This document shows positions 1 through 7,812 of a stretch of DNA of 64,000 bases, one piece after another. The stretch covers positions 558,001-622,000 of the forward strand of contig JBKBOU010000003.1 in assembly GCA_046293395.1 (NCBI GenBank), written 5' to 3'. This DNA comes from CAYNRA01 sp046293395. GTDB lineage: Bacteria; Bacteroidota; Bacteroidia; Cytophagales; Spirosomataceae. Within the stretch, counting starts at the first letter, position 1; every line of letters begins with the position of its first letter. The position numbers and the translations under genes were made by a program. The notes beneath the pieces were generated by a model. That model had not been told where the DNA came from and made no database searches. It saw nothing but the letters and a program-made list of their open reading frames with translations.

Positions 1-735
1 CGTCCATTCCGAAATCCACATCACACGATTTCAGATGCTGCGTTGGTTGGTGGAGGAAGCTATCCACAACCTGGGGAAATTTCATTAGCACACAACGGTG
101 TTTTATTTCTTGATGAACTTCCTGAGTTTAAGAGAACCGTTTTGGAAGTCATGCGCCAACCTTTGGAAGAACGAAAAGTAGTTATTTCCCGCACGAGAAT
201 GGCAGTGGAGTTCCCAGCGAGTTTTATGCTCATTGCCTCTATGAATCCATGCCCTTGTGGGTATTACAATCATCCGGAAAAAGAATGTACTTGTCCACCA
301 GGAACGGTAGAGAAATACCTAAACCGGATTTCGGGCCCACTTTTAGACCGGATTGACCTACACGTAGAAGTAACACCTGTTAGTTTTGATGAGATAGCTT
401 CTCGAAGAAAAAATGAGACATCCGCCGAGATTCGGGAACGGGTTGTTCGGGCAAGAGATATTCAGACAGAGCGTTTCAAAAATTATCCAACGATTCATTC
501 CAATGCATTAATGCCTGCGGAGATGGTCAAGGATATTTGTGTAATTAATGAGGCAGGGAAGATATTACTCAAACGAGCGATGGAAAAGATGGGACTTTCA
601 GCTCGTGCGTATGACCGGATTTTGAAAGTATCGAGAACAATTGCTGATTTAGCAGGTACAGAGGAAATTCGAATCGAACATTTAGCGGAGGCAATTCAAT
701 ATCGGAGTTTAGACAGGGAGAATTGGGCAGGATAA
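1..735 (+). CDS. YifB-family Mg-chelatase-like AAA+ ATPase, C-terminal part (5' truncated by window)
   Basis: The reading frame is open from base 1, so the N-terminal half lies outside the window. The visible 244 codons begin in the AAA+ core: RPFRNPHHTISD, then a Walker B stretch (VLFLDELPEF) and an arginine-rich ISRTR segment. A cysteine cluster (NPCPCGYY followed by CTCPP) is typical of YifB/ComM proteins. The Mg_chelatase C-terminal helical domain (SARAYDRILKVSRTIADL) closes the protein. ComM of this family is a branch-migration helicase for natural transformation in gammaproteobacteria; the role in Bacteroidota is not established here. Family assignment is secure, function is inference. 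Confidence 0.93.
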   Translation, partial: RPFRNPHHTISDAALVGGGSYPQPGEISLAHNGVLFLDELPEFKRTVLEVMRQPLEERKVVISRTRMAVEFPASFMLIASMNPCPCGYYNHPEKECTCPPGTVEKYLNRISGPLLDRIDLHVEVTPVSFDEIASRRKNETSAEIRERVVRARDIQTERFKNYPTIHSNALMPAEMVKDICVINEAGKILLKRAMEKMGLSARAYDRILKVSRTIADLAGTEEIRIEHLAEAIQYRSLDRENWAG

Positions 736-760
736 GAAGAATTTGATAGTTGATTAAAGT

Positions 761-804
761 AAATGGGTCACCCAACGTATTGTTGAGTGACCCATTTGTT
801 TTTC
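761..804. terminator. Bidirectional intrinsic terminator between convergent genes
   Basis: An inverted repeat pairs AAATGGGTCAC-C-CAAC (761-776) with GTTG-A-GTGACCCATTT (782-797), a stem of about 15 pairs with one mismatch and a short loop. It is followed on the plus strand by GTTTTTCTT. It lies between the YifB-type gene and the convergent collagen-like gene, and the A/T flanks allow it to work in both directions. Confidence 0.85.
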
Positions 805-820
805 TTACTTGGAGAGTAGA

Positions 821-1435
821 TTAGAAACTTCCGTTTGCAAAATCCATTACTTCCGCTAAGTTGTTCAAATCAACACCATTTGCTCTCATTGCAGAAGCCA
901 ATGTTTGTTGGATGATGATGTAACGAACTTCCAAATTAGCTGCTGGAGCGAAGGTAGTTTGTCCACCGAATAATTGAGTTTGTGCACGGTAATAGAACTC
1001 AACTTGACCTGTTTGGTAAGCAAAGTTCAAACGTTCTACAGAACCATCGATGTCTTTTGTGAAAAACACAGGAAGTGACAACCATTTTTCGCCAGATTTG
1101 ATGTATCCGATAGCTACTTTGTCAGCTGTAAGTTCAGCATTATCAAATTTAACGGCACCCCATGTACTTGTTGTAGTTGAACCTACACCAGCTACCTCTG
1201 TTCTTGTCCATTGACCAGGTGTTACTGTCGCTGTGAAAGAACGAACATTGGCGTTGCCAACAGGACCAGTAGGACCAGCAGGACCAGTAGGACCAACCGC
1301 ACCAGTAGGACCAGCAGGGCCAGTAGGACCAGCAGGACCGATGTCTCCTTGATCTCCTTTTTCACCTTTACAAGACCACATAGCTACAGATGCAGAAAGT
1401 GCTACAACAGAGAAAAGTCTAACTAATTTGTTCAT
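821..1435 (-). CDS. Collagen-like (Gly-X-Y) lipoprotein, 204 aa
   Basis: Starting at MNKLVRLF gives an N-terminal hydrophobic signal ending in a lipobox-like AMWSC with Cys22. Immediately after the cysteine come 12 uninterrupted Gly-X-Y triplets (residues 24-59), first charged (GEKGDQGDI) and then Pro-Thr/Pro-Ala rich (GPAGPTGPAGPTG). Residues 60-204 form a globular region of unknown family. An upstream in-frame start adds 24 residues that look unlike a signal, and a promoter-like element lies inside that extension, so I chose the internal ATG. The likely product is a lipid-anchored protein whose triple-helical stalk displays the globular domain. Triplet number may vary between strains because the DNA is repetitive. 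No function is known. Confidence 0.85.
   Translation of the reverse strand: MNKLVRLFSVVALSASVAMWSCKGEKGDQGDIGPAGPTGPAGPTGAVGPTGPAGPTGPVGNANVRSFTATVTPGQWTRTEVAGVGSTTTSTWGAVKFDNAELTADKVAIGYIKSGEKWLSLPVFFTKDIDGSVERLNFAYQTGQVEFYYRAQTQLFGGQTTFAPAANLEVRYIIIQQTLASAMRANGVDLNNLAEVMDFANGSF
1259..1366 (-). repeat. Short tandem repeat encoding the collagen-like segment
   Basis: On the plus strand the unit GGACCAGCAGGACCAGTA and close variants recur in nine-base steps, encoding Gly-Pro-Ala/Gly-Pro-Thr triplets. In-frame expansion or contraction by multiples of nine bases would change stalk length without breaking the frame. Confidence 0.8.
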
Positions 1436-1476
1436 AATAAATAATTTTTGTTTTGTAATGACCTCAAGATTTCTAG

Positions 1477-1507
1477 CAATATTATCCAAATTGTGACAAC
1501 TTTGCAA
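1477..1507 (-). promoter_or_regulatory. Bacteroidota-type promoter for the collagen-like lipoprotein gene
   Basis: Reading the minus strand, TTG (plus 1505-1507) is followed after 20 bases by TAATATTG (plus 1477-1484), close to the Bacteroidota TTG-N(17-23)-TAnnTTTG consensus. The predicted transcript start is about 35-40 bases upstream of the chosen ATG at 1435. One base of the -7 box departs from consensus. Confidence 0.45.
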
Positions 1508-1564
1508 GTTGCTTTATGAGTTTATTTATTTTACGGTTAAAAAATACAATTTAATTTCAATAGT

Positions 1565-2041
1565 ATGCAAAGCCCCGATTCTATCGCGTCTGTCGCTGAA
1601 TTTCACGCCACTTTTCATCACCCTATTTTAGCACATCCACAAATTCCTACATCTGAAAGAGCCGCTCTTCGGGTAGCACTTTTGAGAGAAGAATTAAGTG
1701 AATTTGAAGAGGCAATTCAAACAAATAATTTAGTTGAAGCAGCGGATGCACTCTGCGACTTACAGTATGTATTGATGGGTGCTGTATTGGAATTTGGCCT
1801 AGCAGAAAGTTTCAAAGAACTCTTCGATGAAGTCCAACGCTCCAACATGAGCAAAGCGTGTGACTCCGAACAGCAAGCAATAGAAACTGTTGCTCATTAC
1901 GAAGCAAAGGGTACACCTTGCTATTACCAAAAAGACGGTGAGAAATACCTTGTCTTTCGAACCGCAGACAACAAAACCCTCAAAAACGTCTATTATTCAC
2001 CCGCTGATTTGAAAAAAATCATCGAAAAATACAAACGTTAA
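1565..2041 (+). CDS. MazG-like / PRA-PH superfamily nucleotide pyrophosphohydrolase, 158 aa
   Basis: The central region carries the all-alpha NTP pyrophosphatase signature: REELSEFEEA (an E-x-x-E-type helix, about residues 39-48) followed by EAADALCDLQYV (E-x-x-D, about 59-70), which bind Mg2+ in MazG, phosphoribosyl-ATP pyrophosphohydrolase and dUTPase-like enzymes. The protein is single-domain, so it is unlike full-length double-domain MazG. The likely role is hydrolysis of a nucleoside triphosphate or related phosphorylated nucleotide; the substrate cannot be read from the sequence. It ends two bases before pepT, so the two genes are probably cotranscribed. Confidence 0.8.
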   Translation: MQSPDSIASVAEFHATFHHPILAHPQIPTSERAALRVALLREELSEFEEAIQTNNLVEAADALCDLQYVLMGAVLEFGLAESFKELFDEVQRSNMSKACDSEQQAIETVAHYEAKGTPCYYQKDGEKYLVFRTADNKTLKNVYYSPADLKKIIEKYKR

Positions 2042-2043
2042 CT

Positions 2044-3309
2044 ATGACGAATGATCTTTCTTTCTTAGAAAATGAAATTATTCATCGCTTCGTTACGTAC
2101 GTCAAGATAGATACCCAATCTGACCCACACGCAACCTGTTTTCCGTCCACCGAAAAACAAAAAAACCTCGCACATCTCCTTGTACAAGAATTGCTTGAAT
2201 TGGGAGTCTCAGATGCACATACAGATGAGTATGGATATGTCTATGCCACTTTACCAAGTAATGTAAAGCACAAGAGCCCCACTATTTGTTTTTGTGCACA
2301 CATGGATACGGCCCCAGATTGCTCAGGAACAAACGTAAAACCCATTTTGCATACGCAATGGGATGGCTCCCCCATCATTCTACCAGATGACCCTACCCAG
2401 CAAATCCGTTTGGAAGAACATCCTGATTTAAAATACCAAATCGGGAATGACATCTTTACAGCTAGTGGCAATACGCTATTAGGTGCCGATAATAAAGCAG
2501 GAATTACCGCAATTATGGCGGCCGTCGCTTATTGGCAGACGCATCCAGAAACACCACACGGAACTATCAAAATTGTATTTACTCCAGACGAAGAAGTAGG
2601 ACGTGGAACCGAAAAAATCGACTTGGAAAAACTAGCAGCTGATTTTGCTTATACCATCGACGGAGAATCGCTGGGCTCTATTGAAAACGAAACTTTCTCT
2701 GCGGACGGTGCCACCATACAAATACAAGGTGTAAGTACGCATCCCGGATTTGCTAAAAATACCCTCGTAAATGCCATCAAAATAGCGGCTGAAATCCTTT
2801 CATTACTCCCGCAAGATAAACATTCACCTGAAACAACGGAATTAAAGGAAGGATTTGTACATCCTGTAGCAATTACCGGCGGACAAGAAGAGGCGCGTAT
2901 CGACTTTATTCTTCGGGATTTTACCAATGAAGGACTTCTTGCTTACAGACAAATGCTTCTGCAACTCTGTAAAATAGTACAAGAAAAATACCCAAAAGCG
3001 CACATTGATATTGTATTTCAAGAACAATACAGAAATATGAAAGACGTGCTAGATCAACATCCTTTGGTGGTAGAATTAGCCGTCCAGGCGATTCGTGATG
3101 CAGGACTTTCCCCCAAATTACAGTCAATACGTGGAGGAACAGATGGTTCACGATTGTCATTTATGGGACTTCCTTGTCCGAATATTTTTGCAGGTGAACA
3201 CGCATTCCACTCCAAGTTGGAGTGGGTTTCTGTACAAGATATGGAGAAGTCTGCTGAAGTCATCTTGCAATTGGCACGACTTTGGTCAAACGAATCCATT
3301 CAAAAATAG
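2044..3309 (+). CDS. pepT: Peptidase T (tripeptide aminopeptidase, M20B)
   Basis: At 421 residues the length fits PepT. The dinuclear zinc site is visible: CAHMDTAPDCSG (H and D), LLGADNKAGI (bridging D), TPDEEVGRG (catalytic E and metal E), a DGE segment following the bridging region, and the late metal histidine in FAGEHAFHSKLEW. The enzyme removes the N-terminal residue from tripeptides in the cytoplasm. It directly follows the MazG-like gene and precedes the YggS gene in the same direction, suggesting a housekeeping operon. No anomalies were seen. Confidence 0.95.
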   Translation: MTNDLSFLENEIIHRFVTYVKIDTQSDPHATCFPSTEKQKNLAHLLVQELLELGVSDAHTDEYGYVYATLPSNVKHKSPTICFCAHMDTAPDCSGTNVKPILHTQWDGSPIILPDDPTQQIRLEEHPDLKYQIGNDIFTASGNTLLGADNKAGITAIMAAVAYWQTHPETPHGTIKIVFTPDEEVGRGTEKIDLEKLAADFAYTIDGESLGSIENETFSADGATIQIQGVSTHPGFAKNTLVNAIKIAAEILSLLPQDKHSPETTELKEGFVHPVAITGGQEEARIDFILRDFTNEGLLAYRQMLLQLCKIVQEKYPKAHIDIVFQEQYRNMKDVLDQHPLVVELAVQAIRDAGLSPKLQSIRGGTDGSRLSFMGLPCPNIFAGEHAFHSKLEWVSVQDMEKSAEVILQLARLWSNESIQK

Positions 3310-3341
3310 GTTTACACATCTAACCACTTTCATTCAAAAAT

Positions 3342-4013
3342 ATGCATCCGATTGTTCAGAATATCCAAGCCATTGAGAAACAATTAGCGGGAACGAATGT
3401 CAAATTAATTGCGGTATCAAAAAAGAAACCAGCCAGCGACTTACTTCTAGCCTACGAAGCTGGTTTTAGACGGTTTGGAGAGAATTATGTCCAAGAACTG
3501 GTAGATAAACAAGCGATTCTACCCCAGGATATTGAGTGGCACTTCATTGGTCATTTACAAAGTAATAAAGTAAAGTACATTGCTCCTTTTGTCTCGTTTA
3601 TTCATTCGGTAGATAGTTTCAAACTGTTGCAAGAAATCAATAAGCAAGCCGCTAAATATCAACGCATTATCCCCTGTTTATTACAAGTTCATATTGCCCA
3701 AGAAGATACCAAAACGGGACTATCCGAAGAGGAACTTTTTGCTATTTGCCAAGGAGATGAATTGGCGCAACTCGCCCATGTTTCAGTCCGTGGACTCATG
3801 GGAATGAGTACATTTACAGAAGATGAAACGATTGTTCGGGAGGAATTTAGGCGACTAAAATCACTCTTCGATACGGCCTCGACTTTTTCACTTCCCGCTA
3901 ACTGTGTCCTGCAAGAAATCTCTATGGGAATGAGCGGAGATTGGCCTATTGCCATAAGCGAAGGTAGTACATTTATCCGCGTAGGCAGTGCTATTTTTGG
4001 CGAAAGAATCTAG
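3342..4013 (+). CDS. YggS/PROSC family PLP-binding protein, 223 aa
   Basis: The sequence has the YggS hallmarks: KLIAVSKKKPAS near residue 25, where the first lysine of the KKK run binds pyridoxal phosphate; FGENYVQE; WHFIGHLQSNKVK; and a C-terminal SMGMSGDWPIAISEGSTFIRVGSAIFG that holds the cofactor phosphate. Members are PLP-homeostasis proteins with no known enzymatic activity. It lies 32 bases behind pepT. Length and motifs match the family fully. Confidence 0.94.
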   Translation: MHPIVQNIQAIEKQLAGTNVKLIAVSKKKPASDLLLAYEAGFRRFGENYVQELVDKQAILPQDIEWHFIGHLQSNKVKYIAPFVSFIHSVDSFKLLQEINKQAAKYQRIIPCLLQVHIAQEDTKTGLSEEELFAICQGDELAQLAHVSVRGLMGMSTFTEDETIVREEFRRLKSLFDTASTFSLPANCVLQEISMGMSGDWPIAISEGSTFIRVGSAIFGERI

Positions 4014-4038
4014 TTATTACACGTAAAAATATATATTT

Positions 4039-4410
4039 ATGAACAAACTATTTTTGTTATCTGGCTCATTAGTGGGCATGTTGGGTGTTATGATTGGTGC
4101 GTTTGGCGCTCATGCACTCAAGGCAATGTTGCAAGCAACCCAAACAACGGAGACCTTTGAAACCGCCGTAAAATACCAATTCTACCATGCCATTGCTTTG
4201 TTAATTTTGGGTGTTTTAGGCAAAGATTTTCAGGCAAAAACCTTGGATTACAGCGGTTATGCCTTCCTTGTAGGCGCAATTATTTTTTCTGGAAGTCTCT
4301 ACTTGATTTGTTTCACGGGTATAAAAGCATTTGGAGCAATCGCACCGATTGGCGGTACATTACTCGTGGCAGGATGGGCACTTTTATTCTGGACAATCTG
4401 GAAAGGCTAA
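4039..4410 (+). CDS. DUF423 small membrane protein (YgdD-like), 123 aa
   Basis: Four hydrophobic segments span almost the whole length. The first contains the family's characteristic GAFGAHALK, followed by TAVKYQFYHAIALL and ending with a glycine-rich helix (APIGGTLLVAGWALLF). DUF423 proteins are inner-membrane proteins of unknown function. The gene follows the YggS gene by 25 bases and its last four bases overlap the end of the convergent SprT-like gene. Confidence 0.88.
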   Translation: MNKLFLLSGSLVGMLGVMIGAFGAHALKAMLQATQTTETFETAVKYQFYHAIALLILGVLGKDFQAKTLDYSGYAFLVGAIIFSGSLYLICFTGIKAFGAIAPIGGTLLVAGWALLFWTIWKG

Positions 4411-5042
4411 TTTTGAATGACATCTACTTCTGCACGGAGTGAAATAAGGTATTTTTCCTGTGTCGGTATTTCCTCACACAAAGCACGTGTTCTTTTGGTA
4501 CCTATTTTCTTGAATAACCGATTTTTAAGTTTGAAAACCGTACCTACCTGGACATCTTCTAGTGCAAAAAATAGCTTATCTATCAAATCAATATCCCCTG
4601 ATTCTCTTCGAAATGCTTTTTGCAACAGAGCATCTCGCCCTGAAGAGGCTGGTGGATTTTGAAGATGTTGCACCAAAATCGGAAATATGTAGGAAGGAAT
4701 AATCTGCTCGTTTAAAACAGGAATCATCAGCTTTTTAAACATCGTTTTCCATTCATTCCCGTGTGGAAGTACCTTTTTTCGTGTCTTGAATGCCTGCTCA
4801 TACACGCGTTGATGCGCGACTTCGTGTAGGTATGTCAACAAAAAATGGGTCGTACTTAAATTACTGTTCAACCGGATGTGGTGATGTTGATTTCGATACG
4901 TATAATTCCCATAGCACGACTTACGAGGTGGTGTAACTGTAAATGAAAACGGTAGCTCTTTCCATACATCGACAAGATACGGTACGGCATCTTTGTGCAC
5001 GTGTCTCGTCAATATCTCTTCTAATTTTTTATCTTTACTCAT
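4407..5042 (-). CDS. SprT-like zinc-metalloprotease domain protein, 211 aa
   Basis: The chosen ATG gives MSKDKKLEEIL. A longer reading starts at a TTG that falls inside a good -7 promoter box, so I rejected it. The domain carries a zincin motif LHEVAHQRV (HExxH) and a downstream PHGNEW histidine, the arrangement of SprT/Spartan-like proteins. A C-terminal Zn ribbon with paired cysteines, present in many relatives, is not evident. Human Spartan degrades DNA-protein crosslinks; the bacterial role is unknown. It is convergent with the DUF423 gene (four-base overlap) and divergent from ruvX. Confidence 0.82.
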   Translation of the reverse strand: MSKDKKLEEILTRHVHKDAVPYLVDVWKELPFSFTVTPPRKSCYGNYTYRNQHHHIRLNSNLSTTHFLLTYLHEVAHQRVYEQAFKTRKKVLPHGNEWKTMFKKLMIPVLNEQIIPSYIFPILVQHLQNPPASSGRDALLQKAFRRESGDIDLIDKLFFALEDVQVGTVFKLKNRLFKKIGTKRTRALCEEIPTQEKYLISLRAEVDVIQN

Positions 5043-5063
5043 CGTGAAGTATGTATAATTCGC

Positions 5064-5071
5064 CAAATTTA
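5064..5071 (-). promoter_or_regulatory. -7 box for the SprT-like gene
   Basis: On the minus strand TAAATTTG matches TAnnTTTG exactly and sits about 21 bases before the ATG at 5042. An upstream TTG exists but at 15-base spacing, slightly short. The box decides the start of the SprT-like gene, since the alternative TTG start at 5066 lies within it. Confidence 0.4.
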
Positions 5072-5100
5072 CCGACTTTACCCAAACAAATTCTTTTTCA

Positions 5101-5523
5101 ATGCCTAGAATTATTGCCTTAGATTACGGAGCAAAACGCACAGGGATTGCCGTAACAGACCCACTACAAATTATTGCCTCCGCCTTAACGACCGTCGAAA
5201 CAAAGAATCTGTTCGTATTTCTCACCCATTATTTCGCGACAGAACAAGTGGAAGCACTCGTTATTGGTTTTCCTACACACCTTGACGGAAACGATACCCA
5301 CAGTACGCCACTTATTCGTACATTTATCAGTCAATGCAAAGAAAAATTCCCAGATTTGCCGATTCACTTAATGGACGAGCGGTTCACCTCTAAACTAGCC
5401 GTTCAGGCGATGATTGCCGGTGGTATGAAAAAAAAGGACAGACAAATAAAAGGAAATGTGGATCAGATAAGTGCGGTTATTATTCTTCAAGACTTTATGC
5501 GAAATCCAACACCCACTTGTTGA
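5101..5523 (+). CDS. ruvX: Holliday junction resolvase-like RNase H-fold protein RuvX/YqgF, 140 aa
   Basis: The RNase H-fold signature is complete: IIALDYGAKRTGIAVTD (first catalytic Asp), EALVIGFPTHLDG (second motif) and HLMDERFTSKLA (acidic DER). YqgF proteins are nucleases involved in pre-16S rRNA 5' end maturation in E. coli and were also proposed as alternative Holliday junction resolvases. Length fits the family. The last 37 bases overlap the end of the convergent moeB gene, a tight tail-to-tail arrangement. Confidence 0.93.
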   Translation: MPRIIALDYGAKRTGIAVTDPLQIIASALTTVETKNLFVFLTHYFATEQVEALVIGFPTHLDGNDTHSTPLIRTFISQCKEKFPDLPIHLMDERFTSKLAVQAMIAGGMKKKDRQIKGNVDQISAVIILQDFMRNPTPTC

Positions 5524-6584
5524 ATACCACCTTGCAGAGAATACACATTCACCCAACCTTCATTCATTAATTTTTGTGCCGCTTGCCTACTCCGCGCACC
5601 AGATAAGCAATGCAAAATGACGGGTTTATCTCTGTCAATCTTAGCTAAATTTTCTTCTATTTTAGCGAGAGGAATGAGTTTGCCGCCGAGATGTTCGGAC
5701 GCGTGTTCCTCTTTCGTACGAACATCTATTAACTGAAAATCAACTCCTTGTTTTTTCCAAACTTGTAGTTCATCCCAAGTTATTTCAGAGATAGTGCTTG
5801 AACGACAAAAAGCTTCGTAATCGATTAATTCTGTCACGGGTTTTCTATCTAAATCACGTGGAATTTTAACTTTCCGAAAAGACATAGACAGCGTTTCTAT
5901 TAAAAGGAGTTCTCCGTCCAATACTTCCCCTATTCCTGTCAAGACTTTGATTGCCTCCGTGGCTTGAAGCGTGCCAATTAGCCCAGCCATCACGCCCAAA
6001 ACTCCTGCTTCTACACAATTCGGTGCGAGATCCTCAGGCGGCGGCGATGGAAACATATCTCTGTATGTTACGTTTCGTCGGTAATTAAAAACGGCAACTT
6101 GTCCTTCAAAACGATAAATAGCACCATATACCCATGGTTTTTTTACCAAAAAACAGGCATCATTGACCAAATACCGCGTCGGAAAGTTATCTGAACCATC
6201 AATAACTAAGTCAAAATTTTGAATGATAGATACGGCATTTTGTGCGGTTAATCTTTCCGGAAACGGGATAACGGTAATTTCAGGATTTAATGCTTTCAAT
6301 GTTTCTACGGCATGTACCAACTTATCTTCCCCTACCTGATTAGCCCGATATAAAATCTGTCGTTGAAGATTGCTCATGTCAATTTGGTCATTTTCTATCA
6401 AACCCAATGTACCTACGCCTGCCGCTGCCAAATACAAAGAAATCGGGCTACCTAAGCCTCCACAACCTACGATTAAAACACGTGCTTTTTTTAAAATGAG
6501 TTGCTTTTCTAAGCCAAATTCCGGCATTTTGAGTTGCCGGTCGTACCTTAATTTCTCTGAAGATGTCAATGCGTTCTTTTCCAT
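5487..6584 (-). CDS. moeB: MoeB/ThiF-type adenylyltransferase with C-terminal rhodanese domain, 365 aa
   Basis: The N-terminal 250 residues are an E1-like domain: RYDRQLKMPEFG, the nucleotide-binding glycine loop VLIVGCGGLGSP, NLQRQILY and a conserved NCVEAGVLG segment. After a linker, residues about 270-365 form a rhodanese domain with active-site loop CLSGARS. MoeB adenylates the C-terminal GlyGly of MoaD; rhodanese fusions can supply the sulfur for the thiocarboxylate. The partner moaD and moaE genes lie 32 kb away in this window, which supports a molybdopterin role, though ThiS or another ubiquitin-like protein is possible. It is cotranscribed with, and 10 bases downstream of, the esterase gene. 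Confidence 0.9.
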   Translation of the reverse strand: MEKNALTSSEKLRYDRQLKMPEFGLEKQLILKKARVLIVGCGGLGSPISLYLAAAGVGTLGLIENDQIDMSNLQRQILYRANQVGEDKLVHAVETLKALNPEITVIPFPERLTAQNAVSIIQNFDLVIDGSDNFPTRYLVNDACFLVKKPWVYGAIYRFEGQVAVFNYRRNVTYRDMFPSPPPEDLAPNCVEAGVLGVMAGLIGTLQATEAIKVLTGIGEVLDGELLLIETLSMSFRKVKIPRDLDRKPVTELIDYEAFCRSSTISEITWDELQVWKKQGVDFQLIDVRTKEEHASEHLGGKLIPLAKIEENLAKIDRDKPVILHCLSGARSRQAAQKLMNEGWVNVYSLQGGIQQVGVGFRIKS

Positions 6585-6594
6585 CGAATATCAT

Positions 6595-7695
6595 TTATGA
6601 ACCAAACAAATACGAAATTGCCTTCGGAAACTCCTGCCCCCATCTTTTCTCTTGATGCTCTCCCGCTAAATCAATAGATGTATGAATGTCTAATTTTTTT
6701 GCATCAAATCCCTGATTTTCAATTGTTTCTCTTAATTTTTGAAGATTGGGTAACATATAATCACTCTCTTTGCCCCCTGCATACAAATACATTTTCGTTT
6801 CTTGCGGGTGGAAGAACTCCATGGCATCAAAATAAATCTTGGATGATACCCAGAGCGACGGAGAAAAGACCAATAATCTACCAATGGTTTCAGGATACAT
6901 TAGTCCAGAATAAATACTTACGAGTCCACCCATCGAGCTTCCTCCTACTCCTGTGAATGCCCTTTCTGGTCGTGTCCTATATGCCATATCGACGAAAGGT
7001 TTGAGTGTTCGAACGATAAAATTGGCGTATTTTGTTCCTTGTCCTTTGCCTTTTAATGTACTTTTATAAGGGGAATATTCTGTAAATCGGTCTTCATTCC
7101 CATGCTCAATGGCGACTACAATTACCTCTCCTTTTCCACTAGCCGCAAGCAAAGAAAGCCGTTTATCTATCTCCCAATTCCCGTATGATGACCCTTCTCC
7201 AAATAAATTTTGGGCATCTTGCATATAAAGAACAGGATACCTTTTCGTAGGATTTTCGTAGTAATTATAAGGCAATAATACATGGATTTTTCGGGTTTTA
7301 TTCAATTGAGGTATATAGAAATCCTCCGCAAGCAACTCCGAAATAGGAAGAAATTTTTTCAAAAAAGGGGTTTGCCCATGGCTTCTCCAGTTTGGCACAA
7401 AATCTGTGACCGTTTGCTGTTTTGCCTCTATTTTTCTATTTGCAGACGGATTTCCCAGTAAATCGAGTTCTACATGTTCCCAGCCACCTTTGGTATATTT
7501 ATACTCTAACTTTTCCTCTTTTAGCCATTTTTTGGGGAAATGATAGATATAGCTTGTTTCCGTTTGTCGTTTCATTTGGAAAGACGCTGTGTCGGGATAC
7601 CAATCACAAAAGCCACCTGCCAAAAAAACAGGTCTATCGTCATTGATTGGAGTTTCTAACTCAATACATATTGTACTCTCTTCGCGTGTTACCAT
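6595..7695 (-). CDS. Alpha/beta-hydrolase esterase with N-terminal carbohydrate-binding-like domain, 366 aa
   Basis: Residues 1-100 resemble an early-set/CBM48-like domain (FLAGGFCDWYPD, then LEYKYTKGGWEHVELD), common in front of enterochelin-esterase-type hydrolases. The catalytic part begins around residue 125 with the oxyanion strand RYPVLYMQDAQNLF and has the nucleophile elbow GGSSMGG, with a late histidine in LAGEHQEKRW. No signal peptide is present, so it is cytoplasmic. The family includes IroE/Fes-like and feruloyl or acetyl esterases; the substrate here is unknown. It precedes moeB in one transcription unit and follows a terminator. Confidence 0.82.
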   Translation of the reverse strand: MVTREESTICIELETPINDDRPVFLAGGFCDWYPDTASFQMKRQTETSYIYHFPKKWLKEEKLEYKYTKGGWEHVELDLLGNPSANRKIEAKQQTVTDFVPNWRSHGQTPFLKKFLPISELLAEDFYIPQLNKTRKIHVLLPYNYYENPTKRYPVLYMQDAQNLFGEGSSYGNWEIDKRLSLLAASGKGEVIVVAIEHGNEDRFTEYSPYKSTLKGKGQGTKYANFIVRTLKPFVDMAYRTRPERAFTGVGGSSMGGLVSIYSGLMYPETIGRLLVFSPSLWVSSKIYFDAMEFFHPQETKMYLYAGGKESDYMLPNLQKLRETIENQGFDAKKLDIHTSIDLAGEHQEKRWGQEFPKAISYLFGS

Positions 7696-7758
7696 TCTTT
7701 GATTGAATCCAGATTAAACCTCAAAAATACGCATTTATTTATCAGCATGACCTAAAAA

Positions 7759-7800
7759 CAAAAATGGTCGATTTCCTCTTTGGGAAACCGACCATTTTTG
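7759..7800 (-). terminator. Intrinsic terminator behind the DUF4097 gene
   Basis: CAAAAATGGTCG-ATTTCC (7759-7776) pairs with GGGAAA-CCGACCATTTTTG (7782-7800). The A-runs give U-tails on both strands; by gene order it ends transcription of the DUF4097 gene and separates it from the esterase-moeB unit. Confidence 0.8.
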
Positions 7801-7812
7801 TGCGCTTCTTTT

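Noticed and set aside
1211..1426. 71-codon plus-strand frame over the collagen repeat, rich in Arg-Thr-Ser
   Set aside because: It is the antisense shadow of the Gly-X-Y triplets; its repetitiveness is a by-product of the nine-base repeat.
5043..5066. Longer start of the SprT-like protein at a TTG
   Set aside because: The TTG falls within an exact -7 promoter box, and a good ATG lies 24 bases downstream.
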